Source: Paenibacillus thalictri (GTDB lineage: Bacteria > Bacillota > Bacilli > Paenibacillales > NBRC-103111). From it: DNA of 64,000 bases. Location: positions 1 through 64,000 of the forward strand of contig NZ_SIRE01000037.1 of assembly GCF_004307995.1 (NCBI RefSeq). The letters run 5' to 3'. Positions 34,758 to 43,608 of this stretch are shown one piece after another. The notes below the pieces were generated by a model. It ran no database searches and was not told the origin of the DNA. It saw only the letters and a program-made list of their open reading frames with translations. The translations under genes were made by a program, and so were the position numbers. Position 1 is the stretch's first letter. Each line of letters begins with the position of its first letter.

Positions 34758-36719
34758 TCATTTCGCTTGCCGAATATGCGGCGGGATCCGCAAAGAAGGA
34801 ATCGCCTTCAGCAGCTGCTGCGTATAAGCCTCCCGAGGCTCGGTAAATAAGGAACGCACATCCCCCTGCTCGATCATGCGGCCGTTCTTCATCACGCAGA
34901 TCCGATCGGCGATGTTCGCGACAAGCCTTAAATCATGGGTTATAAAAATCATCGACATATTGCGCTCGCGCTGAAGCGTTGCCAGCAGCTCCATAATTCG
35001 CGCTTGTGTGCTCACGTCCAATGCGGTTGTCGGTTCATCGGCGATAATGATTTGCGGTTCATTTACGATGGCCATCGCGATGACAACACGCTGCCGCATT
35101 CCCCCGCTGAGCTGATGCGGATACTGGCCGTAAACCTCTGCAGCGAGGCCTGTCTGCTGAAGCAATTTCAACACTTTGGCTTTAATCTCCGATTTGTTTG
35201 CAGCCGCTCCGCTTTCACGGTGAGCCGCCAGACATTCCTGCAATTGCTCGCCGACGGTAAGAACCGGATTCAGCGAATCCATCGGGTCTTGGGTAATATA
35301 CGCAATGCGGCTGCCGCGCGCCTTGCGCCAATCATTCCACTCCCACAACCGTGTATCCGCCCCGAGCAGGCGGATCGTGCCCGAGGTCGTCTCCAGCGGC
35401 GAACGCAGCAGCCCCATCAGCGCAAGCGCAAGCGTGCTTTTGCCGGAGCCGCTTTCGCCGACCAGCCCAAGACATTCGCCCCGCTGGAGCTGCAAGCCGA
35501 TATCCTCGAGAATCGGCTTGCGGCTGCCGCCTCGTTCAGCTCGGGCGGACACGCACAAACCTTCGGCCGACAGTACGCAAGCGCGGTTTTCCGCCGCTTG
35601 GTCTCCTCTGCTGCCCGCAGCGCCGGCGGCAAACGGCATGCCTCCCGGCGGGACAGCGCCGCTCGTCTTCGCTAGCGCGCTACGTTCGCGTCCGCTGTTC
35701 GCGCTTGCGCCGCGTTTTGTGTGCGCTGGAAGCCGGCTTCCGCTTTCGGCGGCTTGCGCAGTTCCCTGTGCAAGGGGTGACGGCCCTTGATCGCCGGCCG
35801 CAGACTCGCGTCCGCTTTGCCCCATCGCCTCAACGCTCCCGCTCCGCTTCTTCCTCCGTTCGAACAAACGCGGCATATGCAGCGTGCGGGGTTCCAGCGC
35901 ATCCTTCAGCGTATCACCCAAGTAATTGGTCGCCAGCACGGTGGCAAATATCGTCAGGCCCGGCGCCAGGAACAGCCATGGCGCTTCTTCGATATAAGCG
36001 CGCCCTTCGTTCAGCATTGCGCCCCATTCCGGCTGCGGCGGCCGGATGCCAAGCCCAAGAAAAGACATGGACGCAATGCTCAAGATGATGTTTCCCATAT
36101 CCAACGTCACCAGCACAAGAATGGGGCCGGCGATCGAACCGAGAATGTGCGTGCCGATAATTTTCCAGGCGGGGATACCCGAGGTTTTGGCCGCGAGCAC
36201 GTAACCTTCATTGCGCACCGACAATACGTAGCTGCGAAAAATCCGCGCGAACGACGGCCAGGCCACCGCCGCCACGGCGATCATCAGGCTCATCAGCCCC
36301 GGCCCCAGCAAGGAAGCGAGCGCAATCGCCAGCACCAGCTGCGGAAACGAAAACAACACATCCATCAGCCGGGTCAGCACCATGTCGACCCAGCCTCCGA
36401 AATATCCGGCGGCAAGTCCGATCAACAACCCCAGCGAAATAATAAGGCTGACCGCCAGCACCGAAGCTCCCAAGGACGATGCCCCGCCATGCATTAGCCT
36501 GGACAACACATCGCGGCCGTAATTGTCGGTTCCGAGCCAATGATCGCCGGAGGGCGGCAATAACGCCTGCTTATAATCCACTTTGAGCGGATCGTAGCCC
36601 GAAAACCAAGCTCCGCCGATCGACATGACAATCACGACGGCAAGGATCGCCAATAAGAAAACGGCCAGAGGGTCTTTCTTCAGCGCGACAAATAGACGTT
36701 GGCGGAATCGGTTATCCAT
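34758..36719 (-). CDS. Fused permease-ATPase of a nickel/peptide-type ABC transporter (DppC-DppD type)
   Basis: About 653 residues. Residues 1-280 are a DppC/NikC-type permease (HWLGTDNYGRDVLSRLMHGG, EAA-like region near 170-195). Residues 285-380 are an Ala/Gly/Ser/Arg-rich low-complexity linker. Residues 381-653 are a complete ATPase with Walker A GESGSGKST (421-429), LSGGMRQRVVIAMAI and IIIADEPTTALD. Normally these are two proteins. GGAGG before the ATG at 36719 decides the start, which overlaps the DppB-type stop by 8 bp. The open frame is continuous and both domains look functional, so the fusion seems real. Confidence 0.9.
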   Translation of the reverse strand: MDNRFRQRLFVALKKDPLAVFLLAILAVVIVMSIGGAWFSGYDPLKVDYKQALLPPSGDHWLGTDNYGRDVLSRLMHGGASSLGASVLAVSLIISLGLLIGLAAGYFGGWVDMVLTRLMDVLFSFPQLVLAIALASLLGPGLMSLMIAVAAVAWPSFARIFRSYVLSVRNEGYVLAAKTSGIPAWKIIGTHILGSIAGPILVLVTLDMGNIILSIASMSFLGLGIRPPQPEWGAMLNEGRAYIEEAPWLFLAPGLTIFATVLATNYLGDTLKDALEPRTLHMPRLFERRKKRSGSVEAMGQSGRESAAGDQGPSPLAQGTAQAAESGSRLPAHTKRGASANSGRERSALAKTSGAVPPGGMPFAAGAAGSRGDQAAENRACVLSAEGLCVSARAERGGSRKPILEDIGLQLQRGECLGLVGESGSGKSTLALALMGLLRSPLETTSGTIRLLGADTRLWEWNDWRKARGSRIAYITQDPMDSLNPVLTVGEQLQECLAAHRESGAAANKSEIKAKVLKLLQQTGLAAEVYGQYPHQLSGGMRQRVVIAMAIVNEPQIIIADEPTTALDVSTQARIMELLATLQRERNMSMIFITHDLRLVANIADRICVMKNGRMIEQGDVRSLFTEPREAYTQQLLKAIPSLRIPPHIRQAK

Positions 36720-37680
36720 GCTGTCCCTCCTGTTCCAGTCTGACTCGCGGATCCAGCCATCGGTAAGCGACGTCGACCGCCACATTTAATACCATGTACA
36801 CGATAGCCATCAACAGCACAAAAGCTTGAATGACAGGATAATCTCTTCCGGTAATCGCATCCACGACATAACGCCCGACCCCCGGCCAAGAAAATACGGT
36901 TTCGATAATCACCGTTCCTCCAATCAAACCTCCCACCACCAGCCCAAACGATGTCAATACCGGCAACAACGCATTGGGCAGCGCATGTTTGAACAAGATC
37001 GTTCTGCGGGATAATCCTTTGGCTTCCGCCATCATCATATACCGCTGCGAAAACACCTGCAGCAGACTTGTACGCAGCAGCCTGGCGGTGACCGAGGAAA
37101 GGCCGACGCCCAAAGTCAGCGCCGGCAAAATCAGATGCGAGAGCCCTCCCCTGCCCATCGTCGGCAGCCATCCCAGCTGAACCGATACGAGATACATCAG
37201 CACAAGTCCAAGAAAAAAACTCGGCACCGATACGCCGACCAGCGCAATGACCCGGGTAACGTGATCCGCCGCCCTCCGGTGATAAACCGCTCCGGCGATT
37301 CCCGAAGGAATCGCGATCAGCAGCATGATGAGCAAGGCAGCCCCGGCAAGCTCCAGCGTCGCCGGAAACCGCTGCATCAGCTCGTCCATAATCGGAGTTT
37401 TGCTGCGGAAGGAAACGCCCAAATCTCCATGTATGATTTTCCACAGCCAAACGCCGTATTGAACGGGCAGCGGCTGATCGAGCCCAAGCTGCTTATAAAG
37501 GATTTCAGCATCTTTTTCCAAATCGCTTAAATTCGCCCCGGGATCAAACATCGTCAGCAAAATCGCTCTTGCCGGATCGCCGGGGATAAACCGGACCATC
37601 AAAAATAGGATCAGCGTTACACCCAGCAAGGCGGGAATCGAAACAAGCAGCCGCTTCACCACATAGCGGATCAGCTTCAT
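36712..37680 (-). CDS. Nickel/peptide-type ABC transporter permease (DppB/NikB type)
   Basis: 322 residues. The DppB start (KRLLVSIPALLGVTLILFLMVRFIPGDPA) and the loop YMMMAEAKGLSRRTILFKHALPNALLPVLTS are clear. Six helices are predicted. It overlaps the binding-protein gene by 4 bp and the fusion permease-ATPase by 8 bp, so the whole operon is translationally coupled. It pairs with the permease half of the fusion to form the channel. Confidence 0.93.
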   Translation of the reverse strand: MKLIRYVVKRLLVSIPALLGVTLILFLMVRFIPGDPARAILLTMFDPGANLSDLEKDAEILYKQLGLDQPLPVQYGVWLWKIIHGDLGVSFRSKTPIMDELMQRFPATLELAGAALLIMLLIAIPSGIAGAVYHRRAADHVTRVIALVGVSVPSFFLGLVLMYLVSVQLGWLPTMGRGGLSHLILPALTLGVGLSSVTARLLRTSLLQVFSQRYMMMAEAKGLSRRTILFKHALPNALLPVLTSFGLVVGGLIGGTVIIETVFSWPGVGRYVVDAITGRDYPVIQAFVLLMAIVYMVLNVAVDVAYRWLDPRVRLEQEGQHG

Positions 37681-39272
37681 TTGGAAATATACATCCCGGG
37701 TACGATCCGAGTTTGCAGATTTTTATCGATGCCTTTCACTTTTTTGTTGTAAGCGGCGCCCCAACGGGTGTTGTTGAACAAATAAATAATCGGCACATCT
37801 TCTTGCACGATCGTCTGAATTTGTTTAGCCAGCTCGTTTTGCTTGTTTGAGTCAAATTCGGATGTCAGCTGATTGATCAGCTTGTCCACTTCGGGATTGC
37901 TGTAGCCGCCGTAATTCGAAGCGACACCGGTATAGTAGTAGGAATACAGCTGCCCGCCCAAGTCGCCGGTCGCCGTGCCGCAAGAACAATACGTCGCCGT
38001 ATCAAAATTGCCGTCCAGCATCATTTGGTTGGAAGCCGTCGTTTCCACCGGATTGAGCTCGATGTCCACGCCAATGCCTTTCAGCTGCGATTGCAGCGCA
38101 ACGGCTAGAGGTTGGAACACGCTGTAGGTGAGCATTTTCAGCTTCAGCTTTTGCCCGTCTTTGGCGCGGATCCCGTCGGCGCCTTTTTTCCAGCCGGCAT
38201 CGTCCAGCAGCTTTTCGGCTTTTGCTTTGTCCATTTCCGCACCGGTCGAGATCGCGTAAGGCAGCCCTGCCGGGAAGTGACCTGTCGCCTTGGATGCAAA
38301 ACCGCGGCTGACGCCGTCGATCAGTTCCTTGCGGTCCAGCGCCAAATTCAAGGCGATACGCACGTTTTTGTCCTGCAGCGCAGGCACTTTTTTCATATTC
38401 AGCCACAAATTCGTCGTCTGGCCGATTGGGAAGTAGGTTGCAAACTTCGAATCTTTCTCATACGATACCCGCTGTTCAACTTCGACGTTCATATCGGCGT
38501 CGGCATCGCCGTTTTTCAAAGCAAGCAAACGGCCCTGCGCATCCGAACCAAGCCGTGCCTCCAGCCGCTGCAGCTTCGGCTTCTCGCCCCAATAACCCGG
38601 GAATGCTTCGGCAATCAACAACTCGCCCGGAGTAAACTGCACCGGTTTCATAAACCCGGTCAAATCGGCCTGCGTATTGAACTTATCCCCCAACTTATCG
38701 GCCTCGGCCGCATTATGTATGGCAAATCCGTTTAATTTAAAAATAAAATTGGGATCCGGCTTTGCCGTCTTCATCTGCAGATGCAGCCCGTCTTTGACGA
38801 TAAATTCCACGCCGCCGATCTGGGACGGCGCACGTTTGTTCAGCTTCTGATGGCGTTCCAGCGCGGCTTTTACCGCAGCTGCGTCCATGGCAGCCCCGCT
38901 CCAAAACTTGACATTCGGCTGCAGCTCCACTTCCCACAATGTAGGTTCGATGTTTTTCCACGACTTGGCGAGCCATGGTCTGATTGAGCCGTCATCGTTC
39001 AGCATGACCAGCGGCTCGGCGACCCCGTCCGAAGTGATGCGCTGAGCGTCGATGTGGACCGGGTCCAAGGAACGCGGCATATTTAAAGTGACATATTTGA
39101 GCACCTGCTCCTTCGCCATATCCGAAGACGCAGCGCCGGCCGCGGCGGGTTCCGCCGAAGGGGCGGCGGTTCCGCTCTGCTTGGGTGAGGATGAGCAAGC
39201 GGACAATACCATAAGCATACATGCAAGAATAAGAGCGGTATAACTTCGAAGTTCAAAACGATTCAATTTCAT
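37677..39272 (-). CDS. Nickel/peptide-type substrate-binding lipoprotein under B12 riboswitch control
   Basis: 531 residues of the family 5 extracellular solute-binding type. The signal peptide ends in LSACSSS, then ITSDGVAEPLVMLNDDGSIRPWLAKSWK, the family's usual landmark, and RIALNLALDRKELIDGV. A GGGGG site is about 8 bases before the ATG. Family members bind peptides, nickel or metal-chelate complexes outside the cell. The gene lies downstream of a cobalamin riboswitch with a terminator platform, which points to cobalt, a cobalt chelate or a corrinoid (inference). Confidence 0.92.
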   Translation of the reverse strand: MKLNRFELRSYTALILACMLMVLSACSSSPKQSGTAAPSAEPAAAGAASSDMAKEQVLKYVTLNMPRSLDPVHIDAQRITSDGVAEPLVMLNDDGSIRPWLAKSWKNIEPTLWEVELQPNVKFWSGAAMDAAAVKAALERHQKLNKRAPSQIGGVEFIVKDGLHLQMKTAKPDPNFIFKLNGFAIHNAAEADKLGDKFNTQADLTGFMKPVQFTPGELLIAEAFPGYWGEKPKLQRLEARLGSDAQGRLLALKNGDADADMNVEVEQRVSYEKDSKFATYFPIGQTTNLWLNMKKVPALQDKNVRIALNLALDRKELIDGVSRGFASKATGHFPAGLPYAISTGAEMDKAKAEKLLDDAGWKKGADGIRAKDGQKLKLKMLTYSVFQPLAVALQSQLKGIGVDIELNPVETTASNQMMLDGNFDTATYCSCGTATGDLGGQLYSYYYTGVASNYGGYSNPEVDKLINQLTSEFDSNKQNELAKQIQTIVQEDVPIIYLFNNTRWGAAYNKKVKGIDKNLQTRIVPGMYISK

Positions 39273-39369
39273 TAATGTTGCCCCCTGATTCGCGAAGTTT
39301 AATCGTAATAATTACTATTTAGATTCTAGCTAGTTTGTTTCGTTTCGTCAACACATTCCTGAGCACGCC

Positions 39370-39415
39370 AAAAAGGGCGCCTCCACCTTAAAGATACAAT
39401 AAGGTAAAGACGCCC
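39370..39415 (-). terminator. Riboswitch expression-platform terminator
   Basis: On the minus strand, a 16-bp stem (39400-39415 with 39375-39390, a few G-U pairs) and a 9-nt loop, followed by five Ts. It lies between the cobalamin aptamer and the binding-protein start codon, so folding of the aptamer can switch transcription off. Confidence 0.8.
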
Positions 39416-39485
39416 CTGTTTTACACATAAAAAAACAACGGTTCTCTAACACCTCCCCATCTTCCGTAGGTTAAAAGCAGTGTCG

Positions 39486-39662
39486 TTCAAACAGGCAGGT
39501 CTCCTGACTCCGGAATGTAAAGCGCCATCGGCGGCCTTCCCAATCTATGAGTATAGATCAGTGGCATTATCGCTATGGCTGTTCCGTTACAGTGGCGGGA
39601 CCGTGTCGGCTTTGCACCGAACTTCCCTTTTAAGCCTCAGCGAACTGAGGCACCTGTTTCCA
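39486..39662 (-). ncRNA. Cobalamin (B12) riboswitch aptamer
   Basis: Read on the minus strand, the canonical elements are in order: a 5' P1 strand (AACAGGTG), GGGAAGTTCGGTGCAAAGCC, CGGTCCCGCCACTGTAAC, a variable arm, and the B12 box GAGTCAGGAGACCTGCC whose 3' end pairs back with the P1 strand. Aptamers of this class bind adenosyl- or other cobalamins and repress downstream genes. The only downstream gene set in this orientation is the nickel/peptide-type transporter with the FhuF-like reductase. Confidence 0.96.
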
Positions 39663-39704
39663 CTCCATATTTAATTGTGCTTGAACCTCTTAAATATCCA
39701 GCCT

Positions 39705-39733
39705 ATTGTAGCATAGACCCGCACTGAAGTGAA
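39705..39733 (-). promoter_or_regulatory. Promoter of the riboswitch-controlled transporter operon
   Basis: On the minus strand, TTCACT (39728-39733) and TACAAT (39705-39710) are separated by 17 bp. The predicted start near 39698 is about 35 nt before the aptamer. It lies in the gap after the enolase-superfamily gene. Confidence 0.6.
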
Positions 39734-39872
39734 GCTGCTTTTCACGGGCTTCAAGGCAATCGTACAAAATCGGGCTTGCAGTTATGTCGGTGCTGCGGGG
39801 CCATCCGATCCAGATTCCCTTCTCCCCTCCCGCTTCTGCGCAACCTTATGCGATTGCCCTGCGGCAGCCCCG

Positions 39873-41090
39873 TCACACGACAAGCGCTTTGCGCAGCACG
39901 GCGTTTACGGCCGATTCATCCATTCCGAGCCCGGGACCGGTTGGCGTTTTGATGATGCCGTCTTTGACCTCCATCGGCGGGGCAAATAAAAATCCTGTTG
40001 TTTTGACGCCCGATTTGTCTTCCTGGAACTTACCGATATTCGGAATGTACGAGGCATAATGCAGCACATAGACGTAACCGAAGCCGCCGGAAATATGCGG
40101 CGTCACAGGAATACCCTTCAAAGCGGCCATTCTCGCAACCCGCGTATTGCGGATCAACCCGCCGTTGTATTGCAAATCCGGCTGTACCACCTGGGCCGCG
40201 TCGTTGGCGATGATCCAGCGGAACCGGCGAATGCTCGTCTCCTGCTCACCAAAGGCCAGCGGAACAACCAAAGCGTCGGCCACCTCCTTGGTGTCCTCCA
40301 AATGCTCAAACGGGCATGGCTCTTCGTAAAAGAAAGCCCCGATCTCCTCCAGCATTTTGCCGTATTCGATGGCGACCGGAGGATCATAGGAGCCGTTGCC
40401 GTCGGCGTGGATCGCGATGTTATCGCCAAGCGTTTTACGCGCCAATTGAATCAGCCCTTCCGACCGGCCTTGGATGGAGTCGGCGTTTTTGCTCATGCGG
40501 CCCCCGACCTTAAACTTCACGGCTTTCGCCCCGGTGTCGGCCATTCTCCGCTGCAGCACCTCAATTTCCTCTTCCGGCGTCGTTCCCCGGTTCCCGCTGG
40601 CGACATAAATCGGCACCTCGCTTCGGATCACCCCGCCGAGCAGATCGCCGACCGGCTTGCCGCTAATCCGGCCCAGCATGTCGAGCAGGCTGGCCTCCAC
40701 CCACGAAATGCAGCACCATAACGCCAGCCCGGACAACTTGTAATTGCTTTCATACACGTATACGCCGTCCAGCAGCTTTTCCAAATCCCGCGCGTCTTTG
40801 CCGATAAAATACGGGATGATGAGTTGCTTGAGCAGCGGGTGCAAATAAGCCGCGCGTTCGCTCGCCACGGCAACCCCAACGGAGCCGTCCTTCGCTCGAG
40901 ACCGCAGAAAATACAGCCCGTTGTTAAACAGCAGCTCCATCGATTCGATGATGACCGGAGAAGCGATATCCACAACCAGCACCGGAGAATTGGCGGCCGC
41001 CTCCAGCTCGGCCAAGCTGACCCCCGCCTTGGCTTGCGTCAGAGACGGGTCCAAATGCAAATAAGACAAATCTGTATATGTTTTGTCCAT
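39873..41090 (-). CDS. Enolase-superfamily enzyme (mandelate racemase/muconate-lactonizing type)
   Basis: About 405 residues. After an N-terminal capping domain come the barrel motifs VKFKVGG (catalytic Lys-x-Lys), HADGNGSYD (metal Asp), FYEEPCPFE (metal Glu), PLAFGEQE (third Glu) and PVTPHISGG (catalytic His). This pattern is typical of acid-sugar dehydratases and related epimerases. A TTG directly before the ATG at 41090 is also usable; GGGAGG suits either. It follows the membrane AraC regulator and is the last gene of the cluster that includes an LplA-type binder, so it may dehydrate an imported aldonic or uronic acid. Confidence 0.88.
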   Translation of the reverse strand: MDKTYTDLSYLHLDPSLTQAKAGVSLAELEAAANSPVLVVDIASPVIIESMELLFNNGLYFLRSRAKDGSVGVAVASERAAYLHPLLKQLIIPYFIGKDARDLEKLLDGVYVYESNYKLSGLALWCCISWVEASLLDMLGRISGKPVGDLLGGVIRSEVPIYVASGNRGTTPEEEIEVLQRRMADTGAKAVKFKVGGRMSKNADSIQGRSEGLIQLARKTLGDNIAIHADGNGSYDPPVAIEYGKMLEEIGAFFYEEPCPFEHLEDTKEVADALVVPLAFGEQETSIRRFRWIIANDAAQVVQPDLQYNGGLIRNTRVARMAALKGIPVTPHISGGFGYVYVLHYASYIPNIGKFQEDKSGVKTTGFLFAPPMEVKDGIIKTPTGPGLGMDESAVNAVLRKALVV

Positions 41091-41212
41091 CAATAAAATA
41101 CCTCCCGATTTATATCATTTGAACCAAAGGACCATCAGGAAAAACAGAGTGCAATGGAGGAAGGGAATGGAACGGACTTCCCCAACAGGGGTTCAACTTA
41201 TATAAAAATAAC

Positions 41213-43519
41213 TTACGACTTCAGCGCTTTTTTATAATGTTTGTTGATATATTCGTCGCGGTATTGGCCTGGCGTCATTCCTTCCTGCTTGCGGAACGAG
41301 CGGATGAAATTTTGCGAATTGTTGTAGCGCAGCCGCTCCGCAATTTCGGATATTTTCATATCCGTTTCCTCCAGCATACGTTTCGCTTTGCCGAGCCGAT
41401 ATTGCATTAAGTAGTCGCTGAAGCTGATGCCCAGTTCCTGCCTGAGCACCTTGCTGATATAACTCGGATGGTAATTGAGCAGATTGGAACACGATTCCAA
41501 GCTGATGTCGGTATCGTAGTTATCTTCGATCATCTGCACCACCTCTTGGGAAATGGTGCGATGCCTCGATTTGCGCTGCTCTTCAAATACGCTCACCATC
41601 GGGTCGACGATCCGCTGCTTAAACCAGCTCCGTGTTTCCTCCACGGACGACAGCGCATGAAGCTGCTCCAGCAGCGGCGGATCACAGCCCAACGGTTTCA
41701 GATGAGAAATGCCGCTTTCCTGCAGCAGCCGGATCAAATTGACAAAAAACCGCGTCATCGCGATTTGGTAGTCATTATAATTATGAAATTGCCCGGAAAT
41801 TTCCCCAAAAAACGCATCCGTCAGCTGCTGAACCTTCTCCCGGTCGGCCATCTTGATCGCATCAAAAATGTGCCGCTCCAGCTCCTTCGGATACTGCGTC
41901 GCCACCGACTGCGCCGGCTGCACGTCGTCGATGCGCAGAATTGTTTTTTGCCCGTACAGCACCCGGTATTTCAGCGCGTCCATCGCTTCCTTGTACGCTC
42001 TGTTCGCCTCGGCCAAGCCGTCGTAGGGACGGCTGATCCCGATGCTGACCCGCAGCGACAAATAATGCTCGACCTCGTCTTGCACCCTCTTAGCCAGCGA
42101 ATACAAATACGTGCGGAAATCGTCGGGCGACTCCGGATCGTCAAAAATAACCGTCACCTGCGAGGCGTCAACCACAACGGGCAGCAGGCGAGCGTGCTTC
42201 GGAATCAGCTCGCCGACCATGTTGCTGACCGCAAACAGCAGCAGTTCGCTGTCCCTTTCACTGTAGCGCGTTCCTTCCAGCGTATCGATGTGAATCGCAA
42301 TGGCCGCGAGGTGCTTCCACTTCTGGGCTCCAGCGTCAAAAAAGCTCATCTTCTCGCCAAGCTGCGTAGGTTTCATCTCGCCCCGGACCAGCTTCATCAC
42401 GTAATATTCTTCCAGCTGGCGGGCATGATTTCTGAGCTGGTCGGCCATCTGCACCTGATCGCTGCGCATGCGGGCAAAACCTTCATGGATCATATGAAAC
42501 TCGTCGATCCGTCCGCTGACTTTACCCTGCTGCGCAAACAAAGATTGGTACAGCCTGAGCACCGGCATATACATGCGCTGCGAGCCGGCGAGCGACACAA
42601 TGACGGCGGCAAGCAGCATCACAACGCATGTAGCGAGTATAATCCATCCCGTACGCCGCGACTCGAAGCGGATCAAATCGATCGGAATGACGGAAATATA
42701 CGCCCAGCCGTTAAACGCGGAGCGCTGAAAAGCGACGCCGACCTGCTCTTCTCCGAAACTGGTTTCGTACAAACCCGATTCCCCGCTAGTACCGTGCAGC
42801 TTATCCGCAACCGCTTCCAACATTTGCGAGTTGGCTTCCATCCGCTGATTCTGGGAGGCGAGCACATGGTACGATTCGTCCATGATCATCACTTCGCCGA
42901 GTGTATTGTTTTTGGCCAAAAAATTGCGCAGCTGCGCTGCGGGAATTTCAATAATCAGCATGCCGCCGGGCTTCTCGGTAAAAGGCGGAAATATTTTCAC
43001 CAGGTTAATCGTAAAATTGTTGTCCCCGCTTCGGCCTCTGAGCATGCTGTTACGCTCGGCAACCCAAAACTTGGTGCGGTTCATCCGCAAATATTCGGCA
43101 ACCTTGGAAGACTCCGCATCGGACAGCCGGTTAAGGCCGCCGCTGTTCAGGATCGTTCCGCGGTTTAAATCGATCAGATGTACGTCGCGAATGCCCACAT
43201 CGAAGGTTAACACCTGGGACATCGACTTCAGCACATTTTGCACCAGAATGAAACCGGAAGGAGCAAGGCCGCTGTCAAGCGCTTCCGTCACGTAAGGATT
43301 GTCGGACAGCCGTTCGATCTGCAAATCAAGCGCTCCCAGCACCTGCTCGACACGCAGCCGCGTCTGCTCGAGTACAAGCATGTTGCCGTCGTTCACTTTC
43401 TGCTGGATCGTGCCCGACGTCTTCATGTAAAAAAACAGGCCGAGCAGTATGATAGGCAGCGTGCTCGCTCCAATCGTAAACACAATCATTTTTGTGAAAT
43501 ACCGGTTGAATCTGAACAT
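41213..43519 (-). CDS. Membrane-anchored AraC-family regulator (large, YesN-like)
   Basis: About 768 residues. A first transmembrane helix (residues 11-33), an extracellular sensor region of about 260 residues, and a second helix (WIILATCVVMLLAAVIVSLAG) near 300 are followed by a cytoplasmic part and a C-terminal AraC DNA-binding domain (SCSNLLNYHPSYISKVLRQEL and ISEIAERLRYNNSQNFIRSFRKQEGMTPGQY). GGTGGTGG supports the ATG at 43519. Such one-protein sensors are usually next to the sugar transporter they control. Here it lies downstream of the LplA-type binder and an unknown gene. Confidence 0.9.
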   Translation of the reverse strand: MFRFNRYFTKMIVFTIGASTLPIILLGLFFYMKTSGTIQQKVNDGNMLVLEQTRLRVEQVLGALDLQIERLSDNPYVTEALDSGLAPSGFILVQNVLKSMSQVLTFDVGIRDVHLIDLNRGTILNSGGLNRLSDAESSKVAEYLRMNRTKFWVAERNSMLRGRSGDNNFTINLVKIFPPFTEKPGGMLIIEIPAAQLRNFLAKNNTLGEVMIMDESYHVLASQNQRMEANSQMLEAVADKLHGTSGESGLYETSFGEEQVGVAFQRSAFNGWAYISVIPIDLIRFESRRTGWIILATCVVMLLAAVIVSLAGSQRMYMPVLRLYQSLFAQQGKVSGRIDEFHMIHEGFARMRSDQVQMADQLRNHARQLEEYYVMKLVRGEMKPTQLGEKMSFFDAGAQKWKHLAAIAIHIDTLEGTRYSERDSELLLFAVSNMVGELIPKHARLLPVVVDASQVTVIFDDPESPDDFRTYLYSLAKRVQDEVEHYLSLRVSIGISRPYDGLAEANRAYKEAMDALKYRVLYGQKTILRIDDVQPAQSVATQYPKELERHIFDAIKMADREKVQQLTDAFFGEISGQFHNYNDYQIAMTRFFVNLIRLLQESGISHLKPLGCDPPLLEQLHALSSVEETRSWFKQRIVDPMVSVFEEQRKSRHRTISQEVVQMIEDNYDTDISLESCSNLLNYHPSYISKVLRQELGISFSDYLMQYRLGKAKRMLEETDMKISEIAERLRYNNSQNFIRSFRKQEGMTPGQYRDEYINKHYKKALKS

Positions 43520-43608
43520 AACGGCCACCACCTATTCTGTACTGCTGCCAGCCTACCGCACAAACTTCGGGCCATGAATATCCCGGTACACCCATTATAC
43601 TACAACGG

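Noticed and set aside
41468..43168. 566-codon open frame on the plus strand opposite the membrane AraC regulator
   Set aside because: It is antisense to a clear AraC protein, has no recognisable domain, and has the Arg/His/Gln-rich composition typical of shadow frames in GC-rich DNA.
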